Shown: positions 50,896-59,704, counted from the first letter of the stretch. The stretch: 64,000 nucleotides of DNA from JAFGNB01 sp050304135 (GCA_050304135.1 JBNLDC010000008.1:196248-260247), one strand, 5' to 3'. Translations and numbers: made by a program. The notes: generated by a model not told the origin, from the letters alone.

Positions 50896-52617
50896 GTGGT
50901 CACCATCGAAGTTAACGGAAAAAAGTATACTGCCAAACCGGGAGCCACCATACTGTCGGTACTCAAAGAGAACAATATTCACGTCCCGTCGCTCTGCAAC
51001 ATGGAAGAGCTGCTTCCCACCGGCGCCTGCCGCCTCTGCGTTGTGGAGGTGGAGGGAATGCGTACCCTGGTACCGAGCTGTTCGTTTCCGGTTGCCGACG
51101 GCATGAAAATCATGACCCACTCGCAGCGGGTGCTCCGTGCGCGTAAAACGATTGTCGAACTGCTGCTCGCCAACCATCCCGACGACTGTCTCTACTGCGT
51201 GCGTAACGGTACCTGTGAACTCCAGACCCTCGCCGAAGAGATGAACGTTCGCGAGCGGCGTCATGTGGGTGTCAAACACCCGTTCAAAAAAGATATTTCG
51301 AGCGCCTCGATCGTACGCGATCCCGAAAAATGCATTCTCTGCGGTCGCTGTGTGCGAATGTGCGAAGAGATCCAGACGGTATCGGCCATCGACTTCATCG
51401 GTCGGGGTTGTACCACGCAGGTGGGAACCGCCTTCAACGACGGACTCAACGTCTCCACCTGCATCAACTGCGGACAGTGCATCAACGTCTGCCCCACCGG
51501 TGCACTCACTGAACAGTCGGCTATCGAACTGGTTGAAGCGGCGCTGCGCGATCCGGAAACAGTCGTCATTGCACAACATGCTCCCAGTATTTCGGTCTCT
51601 CTTGGCGAGGAATTCGGTCTGCCGGCAGGGTTTGACGTATGCGGAAGCATGACTGCCGCACTGCGCGATATCGGGTTCGACAAAGTCTTCGACACCGGAT
51701 TTTCTGCTGATCTCACCATTATGGAAGAGGCATCGGAACTTGCGCATCGTGTTGCGACCGGCGGCGTTCTGCCGATGCTCACCAGCTGTTCACCCGGATG
51801 GATCAAATTCGTGGAACACAATTTTCCTGATTTCATGCCGAACCTCTCCACCTGTAAAAGCCCGCAACAGATGATGGGGGCACTTATAAAAAGCTTCTAC
51901 GCTAAAAAAGAAACTATCGATCCGAAACGAATTTTCAGCGTTTCAATCATGCCGTGTACCGCTAAAAAATTCGAGGCACAACGGCCGGAAATGGGGCAGA
52001 ACGCTCAGCCTGATATCGATGCGGTACTCACCACCCGGGAGCTGGCAAAACTGCTCCGAAAGTTCGGTGTCGTGCTCGACAAGGTTGAGCCCGAAGAAGC
52101 TGACAATCCACTCGGCACCCGCAGTACCGCAGGAAAGATCTTCGGTGCCACCGGGGGTGTTATGGAGGCGGCAATCCGGACGGCACATTTTCTGCTCACC
52201 GGAAAGGAACTTGAAAATCTCGATGTTACCGATGTGCGAGATCTCAAGGGTGTCAAGGAAGCCAAAGTTATCATTGGAGACCTGACAGTCGGTGTTGCGG
52301 TGGTCAGCGGTCTGGGCAACGCGCGCAAACTGCTCGAACAGGTGAAAGCCGGCCGCAGCGACCTGCATTTCATTGAAGTCATGACCTGTCCCGGTGGGTG
52401 CATTGCCGGTGGCGGCCAGCCGCTTGGTATTCCAAAGGAAAATATCAAGGCACGTATGAAAAAACTCTACTCCATTGACCGTCAGGAGCCGATGCGGACC
52501 TCGCACAGCAATCCGCAAATCAAGCAGCTGTACGATGAATTTCTCGGTAAACCTCTTGGAGAAAAAAGTCATCAGCTACTGCATACGCATTACCATGAAC
52601 GGGTGGAATCCCGTTAA
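50896..52617 (+). CDS. hydA: HydA, catalytic subunit of NAD(P)-linked (bifurcating-type) [FeFe] hydrogenase
   Basis: 573 residues with a GTG start after AAAGGAG. The N-terminal [2Fe-2S] domain (CNMEELLPTGACRLCVVEVE) leads to a His/Cys [4Fe-4S] stretch (HPDDCLYCVRNGTCELQ) and two ferredoxin clusters (CILCGRCVRMCEEIQ and CINCGQCINVCPTGAL). The H-cluster domain has L1 TSCSPGW (C298), L2 MPCTAKKFE (C354) and L3 EVMTCPGGCIAGGGQP (C498, C502). The second Cys of the usual TSCCP pair is Ser, with an additional Cys in STCKSPQQ (C320). I believe this pairing is common in trimeric/tetrameric enzymes of this type. Together with HydB and HydC it should couple H2 with NAD(H) and ferredoxin in the cytosol. 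Confidence 0.93.
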   Translation: MVTIEVNGKKYTAKPGATILSVLKENNIHVPSLCNMEELLPTGACRLCVVEVEGMRTLVPSCSFPVADGMKIMTHSQRVLRARKTIVELLLANHPDDCLYCVRNGTCELQTLAEEMNVRERRHVGVKHPFKKDISSASIVRDPEKCILCGRCVRMCEEIQTVSAIDFIGRGCTTQVGTAFNDGLNVSTCINCGQCINVCPTGALTEQSAIELVEAALRDPETVVIAQHAPSISVSLGEEFGLPAGFDVCGSMTAALRDIGFDKVFDTGFSADLTIMEEASELAHRVATGGVLPMLTSCSPGWIKFVEHNFPDFMPNLSTCKSPQQMMGALIKSFYAKKETIDPKRIFSVSIMPCTAKKFEAQRPEMGQNAQPDIDAVLTTRELAKLLRKFGVVLDKVEPEEADNPLGTRSTAGKIFGATGGVMEAAIRTAHFLLTGKELENLDVTDVRDLKGVKEAKVIIGDLTVGVAVVSGLGNARKLLEQVKAGRSDLHFIEVMTCPGGCIAGGGQPLGIPKENIKARMKKLYSIDRQEPMRTSHSNPQIKQLYDEFLGKPLGEKSHQLLHTHYHERVESR

Positions 52618-52643
52618 TTTCAGCTGCAAAGGCAACCGTACCC

Positions 52644-54644
52644 ATGATATACAAAGGTAAAGCACTCGTCCGTTCCATCAAGGATCGCTGTCGTTCCTGC
52701 TTTACCTGTGTGCGGGAATGCCCGGCTAAAGCCATCCGCATTGAACAGGGACAGGCAGAAGTGATTCCGGAACGGTGTATCGGTTGCGGCAACTGTTTCA
52801 GGGTCTGCAACCGCAACGCCAAAGAGGTTTTAAGCAGTATCGATATGGTCAGAGAACTCATTGGATCAACCCGCAAAACCGCCGCTATTATTGCACCGAG
52901 TTTTCCGGTTGAATTCAACGATATCAGTCACGGGGAACTCATTCTCCGTTTGCGCGGACTCGGTTTTTCGACAGTGCACGAAGTTGCCTTCGGCGCTGAT
53001 CTGGTCGCCCGGGCGTACCGGAAACTGCTCCGGAACAATCCCGAAAAACGGTATATAGCGACCACCTGCCCGGCAATTGTTGATTTCGTGGAAAAATTCA
53101 ACCCGTCGCTCGTTGAATATCTTGCACCAATCGTTTCACCGATGGTTGCCATCGCCCGGGTGGTAAAAAAACAGTATGGCAATGACTGCAATGTAGTGTT
53201 CATCGGACCCTGTATCGCAAAAAAAGTAGAAGAAAATATGGATGAGGGTGATCCCGATGTGGATGCGGTTCTGACCTTCGCCGAACTGCGTTCCATGCTC
53301 GAGAGTACCCCCGCTCAATCCGCCGGGGTAAGCAGCACCTTCGATCCCCCGTTCGCCGGAAAGGGGCGGCTCTTCTCCATTGCTCGGGGGCTGCTTGAAG
53401 CCGCCGGTATCGAGGAAGACCTCATTTCGGGTGATGTGGTGGCAACAGACGGAAGAGAAAATTTTCCGGAAGCCATACGCGAATTCGAACACGGCGACGC
53501 ACCGATACGCCTCCTGGAGGTACTCAGTTGTCGGGGATGCATCATGGGCGCGGGAATCGCCAACAAGGGTATGTCACTCTTTGAACGCCGGGCCGCAGTC
53601 GGCCGGTATACCCGGATGATGCTCGCTGGACATGAACCGCAGACATCGCTTGATGATTTTAGCGATATTTTGCTCGACCGGGTGTTCATGGCCCGTGACC
53701 AGCGACTCCCCGATCCCTCTGTCGAGCGGATTTCAGAAATTCTCGTCAGACTGGGAAAAAGCAACCCCGAAGATGAACTCAACTGCGGCGCGTGCGGATA
53801 CGAAACCTGCCGCAAACACGCTATCGCCATCCTCAAAGGAATTGCAGAAAGTGAAATGTGCCTTCCGTACGTTATCGACCAGCTTAAAACCACGGTCGGT
53901 CAACTTGCCCGTTCCAACGAGGAGATCGCCACCACCCGCAACGCGCTCATGCAGTCGGAAAAACTGGCAAGCATGGGACAGCTCGCTGCGGGGGTCGCTC
54001 ACGAGGTCAACAATCCGCTTGGTATAGTACTGATGTACGCACATCTGCTACTCGAGGAACATGGTGAGAACATTCAGCTGCGCGATGATCTCGTAACCAT
54101 CGTTGAACAGGCGGACCGGTGCAAACGTATTGTTTCGGGACTGCTCAATTTCGCCCGACAGAATAAAACTATCTGTCAACCGACCAATGTTATCGATCTG
54201 GTGCAGGATACAATAAAAACGGTCAACCTGCCTGATGAAATCACCGTGAAGACCTCGATCCAGCTTGACGATCCTGTTGCCGAAATCGACCGTGAACAGA
54301 TTGCTCAACTGCTGGTCAACCTGTTCACCAACGCCCAGGCGGCAATGCCCGCAGGTGGAGAGCTTACCATTGGCGTGGAGGGAGACGATGCCGCTGTGGT
54401 TTTGAGTATCCGCGATACCGGTGTCGGTATTCCTCAGGAGAATCTGTCGAAAATATTCGATCCGTTTTTCACCACCAAGCAAATTGGCAAAGGCACCGGG
54501 CTTGGCCTTGCGGTGCTTTACGGAATTGTCAAGATGCATCGCGGCAGTGTGAACGTTCAATCGAACACCGATCCGGAGAATGGTCCCTGTGGTACCGTTT
54601 TTTCGGTTACCCTGCCACGATTTGAAAAGAAACCAATGGAATGA
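52644..54644 (+). CDS. [FeFe]-hydrogenase-like sensory histidine kinase (HydS/group C-type)
   Basis: 666 residues. The N-terminal two-cluster ferredoxin (CRSCFTCVRECPAKAI and CIGCGNCFRVCNRNAKEV) precedes an H-cluster-like domain with the four cluster-binding cysteines in place (C142 in ATTCPAI, C190 in GPCIAKK, C296 and C299 in LSCRGC). The proton-relay Cys of the TSCCP motif is Thr, and the L3 spacing is C-x2-C, not C-x3-C. A [4Fe-4S] domain (LNCGACGYETCRKHAIAILK, ESEMC) follows. Then come a dimerisation helix (HEVNNPLGIV with the phospho-His) and an ATPase domain (DTGVGIPQENLSKIFDPFF, GKGTGLGLAVLYGIVKMH). It is likely an H2- or redox-sensing kinase rather than a turnover enzyme. Three receiver proteins follow in the operon. 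Confidence 0.88.
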   Translation: MIYKGKALVRSIKDRCRSCFTCVRECPAKAIRIEQGQAEVIPERCIGCGNCFRVCNRNAKEVLSSIDMVRELIGSTRKTAAIIAPSFPVEFNDISHGELILRLRGLGFSTVHEVAFGADLVARAYRKLLRNNPEKRYIATTCPAIVDFVEKFNPSLVEYLAPIVSPMVAIARVVKKQYGNDCNVVFIGPCIAKKVEENMDEGDPDVDAVLTFAELRSMLESTPAQSAGVSSTFDPPFAGKGRLFSIARGLLEAAGIEEDLISGDVVATDGRENFPEAIREFEHGDAPIRLLEVLSCRGCIMGAGIANKGMSLFERRAAVGRYTRMMLAGHEPQTSLDDFSDILLDRVFMARDQRLPDPSVERISEILVRLGKSNPEDELNCGACGYETCRKHAIAILKGIAESEMCLPYVIDQLKTTVGQLARSNEEIATTRNALMQSEKLASMGQLAAGVAHEVNNPLGIVLMYAHLLLEEHGENIQLRDDLVTIVEQADRCKRIVSGLLNFARQNKTICQPTNVIDLVQDTIKTVNLPDEITVKTSIQLDDPVAEIDREQIAQLLVNLFTNAQAAMPAGGELTIGVEGDDAAVVLSIRDTGVGIPQENLSKIFDPFFTTKQIGKGTGLGLAVLYGIVKMHRGSVNVQSNTDPENGPCGTVFSVTLPRFEKKPME

Positions 54645-54661
54645 TCATGAAAGGAACCCCT

Positions 54662-55051
54662 ATGAGCGAAGTGAAAACAGTACTGATTGTCGACGACGAC
54701 GAGGATTTTCTGCTGCAGCAGGAGGTCTACCTTAAAAAAGCGGGATACCGGGTTCTAACCGCCGCAGGCCGTAAAGAAGCGGAACAGCTGGTGGAGAAGG
54801 AAAAAATTGACTGTGCAGTGATTGACCTGATGATGGAAGAGGTCGACGGCGGATTTGTGCTTGCCCACCACCTAAAAACGGCCAACCCCGCACTACCGGT
54901 GATCATGGTCACCGCGGTCACCAGTGAGACCGGTCTCAATTTCGGTACCATGGGGGAGGGCGAGAAAAAATGGGTCAAGGCAGATGTCGTCCTTGCAAAA
55001 CCGATACGCTACGAACAGCTCATCCGTGAAGTGCAGAGGCTTCTCGCATGA
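54662..55051 (+). CDS. Single-domain response regulator
   Basis: 129 residues from the ATG at 54662, which has AAAGGA upstream; an in-frame ATG at 54641 overlapping the kinase stop is also possible. Receiver-domain motifs: LIVDDDEDF (acidic pocket), the phospho-acceptor Asp in VIDLMMEEVDG, VIMVTAVTS (Thr switch) and the Lys in LAKPI. There is no output domain. It is probably a phospho-shuttle between the sensory kinase and the next gene, which overlaps it by 4 bases. Confidence 0.92.
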   Translation: MSEVKTVLIVDDDEDFLLQQEVYLKKAGYRVLTAAGRKEAEQLVEKEKIDCAVIDLMMEEVDGGFVLAHHLKTANPALPVIMVTAVTSETGLNFGTMGEGEKKWVKADVVLAKPIRYEQLIREVQRLLA

Positions 55052-56187
55052 ATGAAACGGTGAATACCGTTACGATCTGGGTAGTCGACGACGAGCCCGG
55101 AATGTGCCGTGGTGCAGTGCGAACCCTTAACGGCTGGACTGATTCATTTGCCGATCTCGGTGAGAAGATTGTCTGCGAGGTACTTTCGATGGGCAGCGGA
55201 GAAGAGTTTCTTGCGCGCATTGCCACCGAACAACCCCACATACTGCTTCTTGATGGAAAGCTGCCGGGAATTGACGGCATCGGCGTTTTGGAACAATTGC
55301 ATGAACGGAAAATTTCACTGGTGACGATCATGATCACCGCCTACGCCACACTCGATAAAGCAGTCGAGGCAACGAAACTCGGCGCCTACGACTTTCTCGC
55401 CAAGCCGTTTACTCCCGAGGAACTTCGCTACGCGGTTCATAAAGCTGCCCGCAATGTCATTCTTACCCGAAAAGCCCGCCAACTTGAGGAGGAGCAGCGC
55501 AAAGTCCGGTTCAACTTTATTTCAGTGCTCGCTCACGAACTCAAATCACCGCTGGGTGCGGTTGAAGGATATGTCAATATTATCCGCTCCCGGCAGGCAG
55601 GTGACACGCTTGCCGATTACGATCATATGATCGATCGCATCGGGGTGCGCATTAACGGTATGCGTAAACTCATCGGCGATCTACTTGATCTCACCCGTAT
55701 CGAGGCCCAAACCGGAAAACGCAATCCGGAACAGCTCGATCTGAGGAGCATCGCCGAGTCCGCCGCAGAGCTGCAGAAGGAAACCGCGGCGGATCGCAAC
55801 ATAGCAATCCATCTCAAACTCGGCAGCGAACTCAATATCACCGCCGACAGTGGTGAGATGGAGATGCTCTTTAACAACCTGCTCTCAAACGCGGTTAAGT
55901 ACAACCGTGATGGCGGCAGCGTTACGCTCAGTGGTGTAAAAGCGGGAAAAAACATTCGCCTGCTCTGCACCGATACCGGAATCGGCATGACCGAGGACGA
56001 AACGAAACGCCTGTTCACTGAATTTACCCGTATAAAAAACGACAAAACGCGGTTTATTCCGGGCAGTGGACTCGGATTGTCGATCGTTCATAAAATTGTA
56101 ACGTTGTACCACGGAGCTATTTCTGTTTCCAGTGTCCCCGACGAAGGTACAACGTTTACTATAGAAATCGAAGATACACGTATATAA
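55048..56187 (+). CDS. Receiver-histidine kinase (REC-HisKA-HATPase)
   Basis: 379 residues. The receiver domain comes first (WVVDDEPGMCRG, phospho-Asp in LLLDGKLPGIDG, MITAYATLDKAVEATKLGAY then DFLAKPFTP). A coiled linker precedes the kinase core with HisKA (SVLAHELKSPLGAVEGYVNI), the N-box MLFNNLLSNAVKYN, DTGIGMTEDETKRLFTEFTR and GSGLGLSIVHKIV. It lacks a transmembrane region and is cytoplasmic. It starts inside the preceding receiver gene (ATGA), so stoichiometric expression is likely. It may integrate the hydrogenase-sensor signal and pass it to the receiver downstream. Confidence 0.92.
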   Translation: MNETVNTVTIWVVDDEPGMCRGAVRTLNGWTDSFADLGEKIVCEVLSMGSGEEFLARIATEQPHILLLDGKLPGIDGIGVLEQLHERKISLVTIMITAYATLDKAVEATKLGAYDFLAKPFTPEELRYAVHKAARNVILTRKARQLEEEQRKVRFNFISVLAHELKSPLGAVEGYVNIIRSRQAGDTLADYDHMIDRIGVRINGMRKLIGDLLDLTRIEAQTGKRNPEQLDLRSIAESAAELQKETAADRNIAIHLKLGSELNITADSGEMEMLFNNLLSNAVKYNRDGGSVTLSGVKAGKNIRLLCTDTGIGMTEDETKRLFTEFTRIKNDKTRFIPGSGLGLSIVHKIVTLYHGAISVSSVPDEGTTFTIEIEDTRI

Positions 56188-56243
56188 CCGATTCAGACGA
56201 ATTCCCGTCTGATGCCATTCAAATCTAACGTAAGGAGGATCTG

Positions 56244-56624
56244 ATGGATACCCAAAAAACCGTGCTTCTTGTTGATGATGACCAGGATCTGCTTGAGCAG
56301 TCCCGTTTAGTCGTAGAGAAAGAATTTGCCGTTGATGTTGCCTACAGCGGAGAAGAAGCGCTTAAAAAAGTGGCGGAAAAACAGTTTGACTGTATTGTTA
56401 TGGATGTCATGATGGAGAGTCTGAGCGACGGTCTCGACACAGCAAAAAAAATCAAGGCGAATGAAGCCACCAAAACGATACCCGTTATCATGCTTACCAG
56501 TGTCAATGAACACTATGATTACTCGAGCCAGGTCGATTCTGACTATTTTCCCAACGATAAATGGCTCAACAAACCCGTGAAACCGGATGTGCTGGTAGCG
56601 GAAATCAAAAAACTGATCGGATAA
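56244..56624 (+). CDS. Single-domain response regulator
   Basis: 126 residues; AAGGAGG precedes the ATG. Receiver motifs: LLVDDDQDLLEQS, the phospho-Asp in CIVMDVMMESLSDG, PVIMLTSVNEHYDYS and the Lys in WLNKPVKPD. It has no DNA-binding output. It lies 56 bases after the receiver-kinase and 10 bases before hydG. A final target outside this window (for example a sigma-54 activator or RNA-binding output) would be needed. Confidence 0.92.
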   Translation: MDTQKTVLLVDDDQDLLEQSRLVVEKEFAVDVAYSGEEALKKVAEKQFDCIVMDVMMESLSDGLDTAKKIKANEATKTIPVIMLTSVNEHYDYSSQVDSDYFPNDKWLNKPVKPDVLVAEIKKLIG

Positions 56625-56634
56625 GGTCCCGGTA

Positions 56635-58107
56635 ATGGAAAAAGTATGGAACGCCGCTCGGATACCGCAGCAGGAACGTGATCGGTATATTTCAGGCGGA
56701 AACGATTTTATTGATGATGCGCTTATCGCGGAGTCCCTGCGCGACCGGCAGGCTCCCGATGCGCGGCGGCTCCGTGCAATTCTTGACAAATCGTTAGACA
56801 TTACCACCTTGACTGTTGATGAGTGTGCGGATCTTATGGCGGTTACCGATCCGGAACATATCGCTCTGATGGAACAGACCGCACTCAGTGTCAAAAAGAA
56901 GGTGTACGACAACCGTATCGTCACCTTCGCACCGCTCTACATGAGTTCCAAGTGCGTCAACAACTGCAGCTACTGCGGCTTCCGTTCCGGTAACGGCGAT
57001 ATCGAGCGACGGGTACTCTCTCAGGAGGAAATACACCGCGAGTGTTCTGTTCTGGCGGGAACCATCGGTCATAAAAGGCTCATAGTGGTATACGGTGAAC
57101 ACCCGGAGTCCGATGCGCAGTACATTGCCGATTCGATCAAGACGATATACTCCGTCGATGAAGCGACACGCGTGGGCAGAGGCCGTATACGGCGTGTCAA
57201 CGTAAACGCCGCACCGCTCTCCATTGCCGATCTCAGTGTGATCCGGGAGGCGGGGCTCGGTACCTATCAGGTGTTTCAGGAAACCTACAATCGGGAGCTC
57301 TATAAACGGGTGCATCCCGCCGGAACCGTTAAAAGCGATTTCCGGTGGCGGCTCTACTGCATGCATCGGGCAATGGAGGCAGGTATCGACGATGTCGGTA
57401 TAGGAGCACTTTTCGGGCTTGGTGACTGGCGGTACGAAGTGCTCGGGGTACTGCTCCATTCCCGTGAACTTGAGGATCGATTCGGCATCGGACCACATAC
57501 CATCTCATTCCCCCGCCTGGTCGATGCACAGAATGCTCCCGATGCCCACTCTCTGGTTACCGATGCCGACCTGCGCAGGATCGTCACCGTGTTGCGTCTT
57601 GCAGTACCGCACACCGGTATGATTCTTACCTGCAGAGAGAATGCCGCCATGCGCCGTGAACTGCTGCCGCTCGGCATCACCCAGACCGACGCCGACTCGA
57701 AAATAGGCCTTGGTGCCTACTCCCGGTATCAGGACGGACAGGAGGACTACCGCCAGCAATTCATCTTAAGTGATACCCGCTCACTTGACGATGTCGTTCG
57801 TGATCTGGCGGAAATGGGGTATATCACCTCGTTCTGTACCGCCGGCTATCGCTGCGGACGAACCGGCAAAAAAATCATGGATCTGCTCCGCAGCGGCACC
57901 GAAGGGGTATTCTGCAAACTCAATGCGGTGATCACCTTCAGGGAGTGGCTCGACGACTTCGCTTCTGAAAAAACCGTGGCCGTGGGCGAAACACTCATCC
58001 GCAAAGAGATTGAGGAAGTACGGTCGGTTGTTTCCGATGCGATGTTCAGGGAATTTCTTGAAAGTTACCGAAAAACCGGTGAAGGTGCGAGGGATTTGTA
58101 TTTTTGA
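56635..58107 (+). CDS. hydG: HydG, tyrosine-cleaving radical SAM maturase of [FeFe] hydrogenase
   Basis: 490 residues. The radical-SAM motif is in SSKCVNNCSYCGFRSGN (C-x3-C-x2-C). The barrel includes LIVVYGEHPESDAQYIADSI. It lyses tyrosine to give CO and CN- and assembles an Fe(CO)2CN synthon at the C-terminal [4Fe-4S] cluster. The C-terminal motif is unusual: canonical C-x2-C-x22-C (CTxCYRxGRTG) is replaced by FCTAGYRCGRTGKK, with C401, Gly404, C407 and C427. The middle Cys has moved three residues downstream while the last keeps its position. The first gene of the maturation set, it starts 10 bases after the receiver gene. Confidence 0.93.
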   Translation: MEKVWNAARIPQQERDRYISGGNDFIDDALIAESLRDRQAPDARRLRAILDKSLDITTLTVDECADLMAVTDPEHIALMEQTALSVKKKVYDNRIVTFAPLYMSSKCVNNCSYCGFRSGNGDIERRVLSQEEIHRECSVLAGTIGHKRLIVVYGEHPESDAQYIADSIKTIYSVDEATRVGRGRIRRVNVNAAPLSIADLSVIREAGLGTYQVFQETYNRELYKRVHPAGTVKSDFRWRLYCMHRAMEAGIDDVGIGALFGLGDWRYEVLGVLLHSRELEDRFGIGPHTISFPRLVDAQNAPDAHSLVTDADLRRIVTVLRLAVPHTGMILTCRENAAMRRELLPLGITQTDADSKIGLGAYSRYQDGQEDYRQQFILSDTRSLDDVVRDLAEMGYITSFCTAGYRCGRTGKKIMDLLRSGTEGVFCKLNAVITFREWLDDFASEKTVAVGETLIRKEIEEVRSVVSDAMFREFLESYRKTGEGARDLYF

Positions 58108-58275
58108 CCTCTCCCCTGCCCCTCTCCCACAGGGAGAGGGGAACAGGATGATTTAATGGAAAAATCTCTGTATAACCGGTTGTTAGAAATGACAGGTTAT
58201 AACCACGAAAAACACTAAACAATTACACTATGATTCCAACTCCCCTCTCTCCACGGGAGAGGGGCAGGGGAGAGG
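58108..58275. repeat. MITE-like palindromic element between hydG and the aspartase gene
   Basis: A 21-base perfect inverted repeat: left arm 58108-58128 (starts CCTCTCCCC), right arm 58255-58275 (ends GGGGAGAGG), separated by 126 bases. Smaller hairpins (CTCCC-ACA-GGGAG and CTCTCCA-CGGGAGAG-like) are nested next to each arm. It starts one base after the hydG stop and reaches the aspartase start codon. Confidence 0.75.
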
Positions 58276-58279
58276 TTCC

Positions 58280-59704
58280 GTGAAACAGCGACAGGAACAC
58301 GATCTTCTCGGTAGCCGCACCCTACCTGCAGATGTTCTCTGGGGGATTCACACACTGCGTGCAGTGGAAAATTTCCCCGTTACCGGACATCTCCCGGACA
58401 AACAGCTCATTCATTCCTACGGTCTGGTGAAACTCGCCTGCATCCGTACCGCACGTGCTTCTGATCTCTGGAAACTTCCTCCCGACCGTATTGATGCACT
58501 TGAAACCGCCTGTCGGGAACTCGCTGAAGGTCTGCTCGACAACAGTATTATTTTAGACACACTGAGCGGTGGAGCCGGGACCAGTCTCAATATGAACGTC
58601 AATGAGGTGATCACCAACCGTGCGCTGCAACAGCTCGGACATGCACCCGGCGATTACGATTGCATCTCCCCGCTCGACGACGCCAATATCTTTCAGTCCA
58701 CCAACGATACCTTTCCCACCGCACTGCGTCACGCTGCGATCGTGCTGCTGCGGGCTCTTGAACAACGTCTTGTCAGCCTGCAGGAGGCGTTCATCAAAAA
58801 GGAGAAGGAATTCGCCGACGTGGTGAAGGTCGGCAGAACCGAGATGCAGGATGCGGTCCTGACCACGCTCGGTCGGGAGATGGGCGCCTACGCCGAAGCG
58901 TTCGGCCGTGACCGGTGGCGCATTTATAAGTGCGAGGAACGGTTGCGGACCGTTAATCTCGGGGGTACGGCAATCGGTACCGGTATCGCGGCACCCCGTT
59001 CCTATATTTTCAACGTTGTCGATACGCTTTCGGAAGTTACCGGTATCGGATTCGCCCGGGCGGAAAATCTTTTCGAGGCAACGCAGAACACTGATGTATT
59101 CGCCGAGGTTTCGGGAATACTCTCCGCCAGTGCAGTCTCCCTGCAGAAATGTGCCAATGATCTTCGCTTTCTCTCAAGCGGACCGGATACCGGAATCGGT
59201 GAAATCACCCTTCCCGCCCGACAGGCGGGATCCTCCATTATGCCGGGAAAAATCAATCCGGTTATACCCGAAGCAGTTGCTCAGGCGGCACTTGCCGCAC
59301 AGGGTCTTCACGGGACCCTCTGCTCAGCCGCTGCCGCCGGACATCTGGAACTCAACCCGTTCATGCCGCTTATTGCCGATACGCTTCTGCAGGAACTTCG
59401 ATTGATCACTGCAGCGGTTACCATGCTCGATACCGCCTGCGTGCGGGGTATTACCGCGAACCGCGAGCGCTGCCGCCGTCAGGTCGAATCGTCAACCGCC
59501 GTTGCCACCGCCCTGCTGCCCGTGCTCGGATACGCGAAACTGACCGACATTGTCGCTCGGGCAGCAGCATCAGGAAAAACGGTAAAACAACTGGTGATCG
59601 AAGAAGGACTTCTTGACGAGGCACAGTTCTGCGCGCTCACTTCTCCCGAGGCCGTTTGCCGTCTGGGAACACCATTCACTGCTGACCCCGGAGCAACCCG
59701 ATGA
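58280..59704 (+). CDS. aspA: Aspartate ammonia-lyase (aspartase) in the hydrogenase maturation operon
   Basis: 474 residues with a GTG start; the ribosome-binding site GGGGAGAGG lies in the right arm of the repeat. It has the aspartase/fumarase fold with conserved blocks GGAGTSLNMNVNEVITNRAL, STNDTFPTALRHAA and the signature GSSIMPGKINPVIPE (residues 317-331). Ser318 is in the position of the catalytic base of Bacillus aspartase (Ser318). It converts L-aspartate to fumarate plus ammonia. Its stop overlaps the hydF start by 4 bases, and it lies between hydG and hydF, which ties it to H-cluster maturation, perhaps as an ammonia source for the azadithiolate bridge. Substrate identity is by family; a fumarase or argininosuccinate-lyase-like activity is less likely. 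Confidence 0.9.
   Translation: MKQRQEHDLLGSRTLPADVLWGIHTLRAVENFPVTGHLPDKQLIHSYGLVKLACIRTARASDLWKLPPDRIDALETACRELAEGLLDNSIILDTLSGGAGTSLNMNVNEVITNRALQQLGHAPGDYDCISPLDDANIFQSTNDTFPTALRHAAIVLLRALEQRLVSLQEAFIKKEKEFADVVKVGRTEMQDAVLTTLGREMGAYAEAFGRDRWRIYKCEERLRTVNLGGTAIGTGIAAPRSYIFNVVDTLSEVTGIGFARAENLFEATQNTDVFAEVSGILSASAVSLQKCANDLRFLSSGPDTGIGEITLPARQAGSSIMPGKINPVIPEAVAQAALAAQGLHGTLCSAAAAGHLELNPFMPLIADTLLQELRLITAAVTMLDTACVRGITANRERCRRQVESSTAVATALLPVLGYAKLTDIVARAAASGKTVKQLVIEEGLLDEAQFCALTSPEAVCRLGTPFTADPGATR

Noticed and set aside
50896..52617. HydA considered inactive because of TSCSPGW
   Set aside because: The pattern with STCKSPQQ is, to my knowledge, shared by other NAD(P)-linked hydrogenases; the rest of the H-cluster motifs are intact and all three maturases are present.
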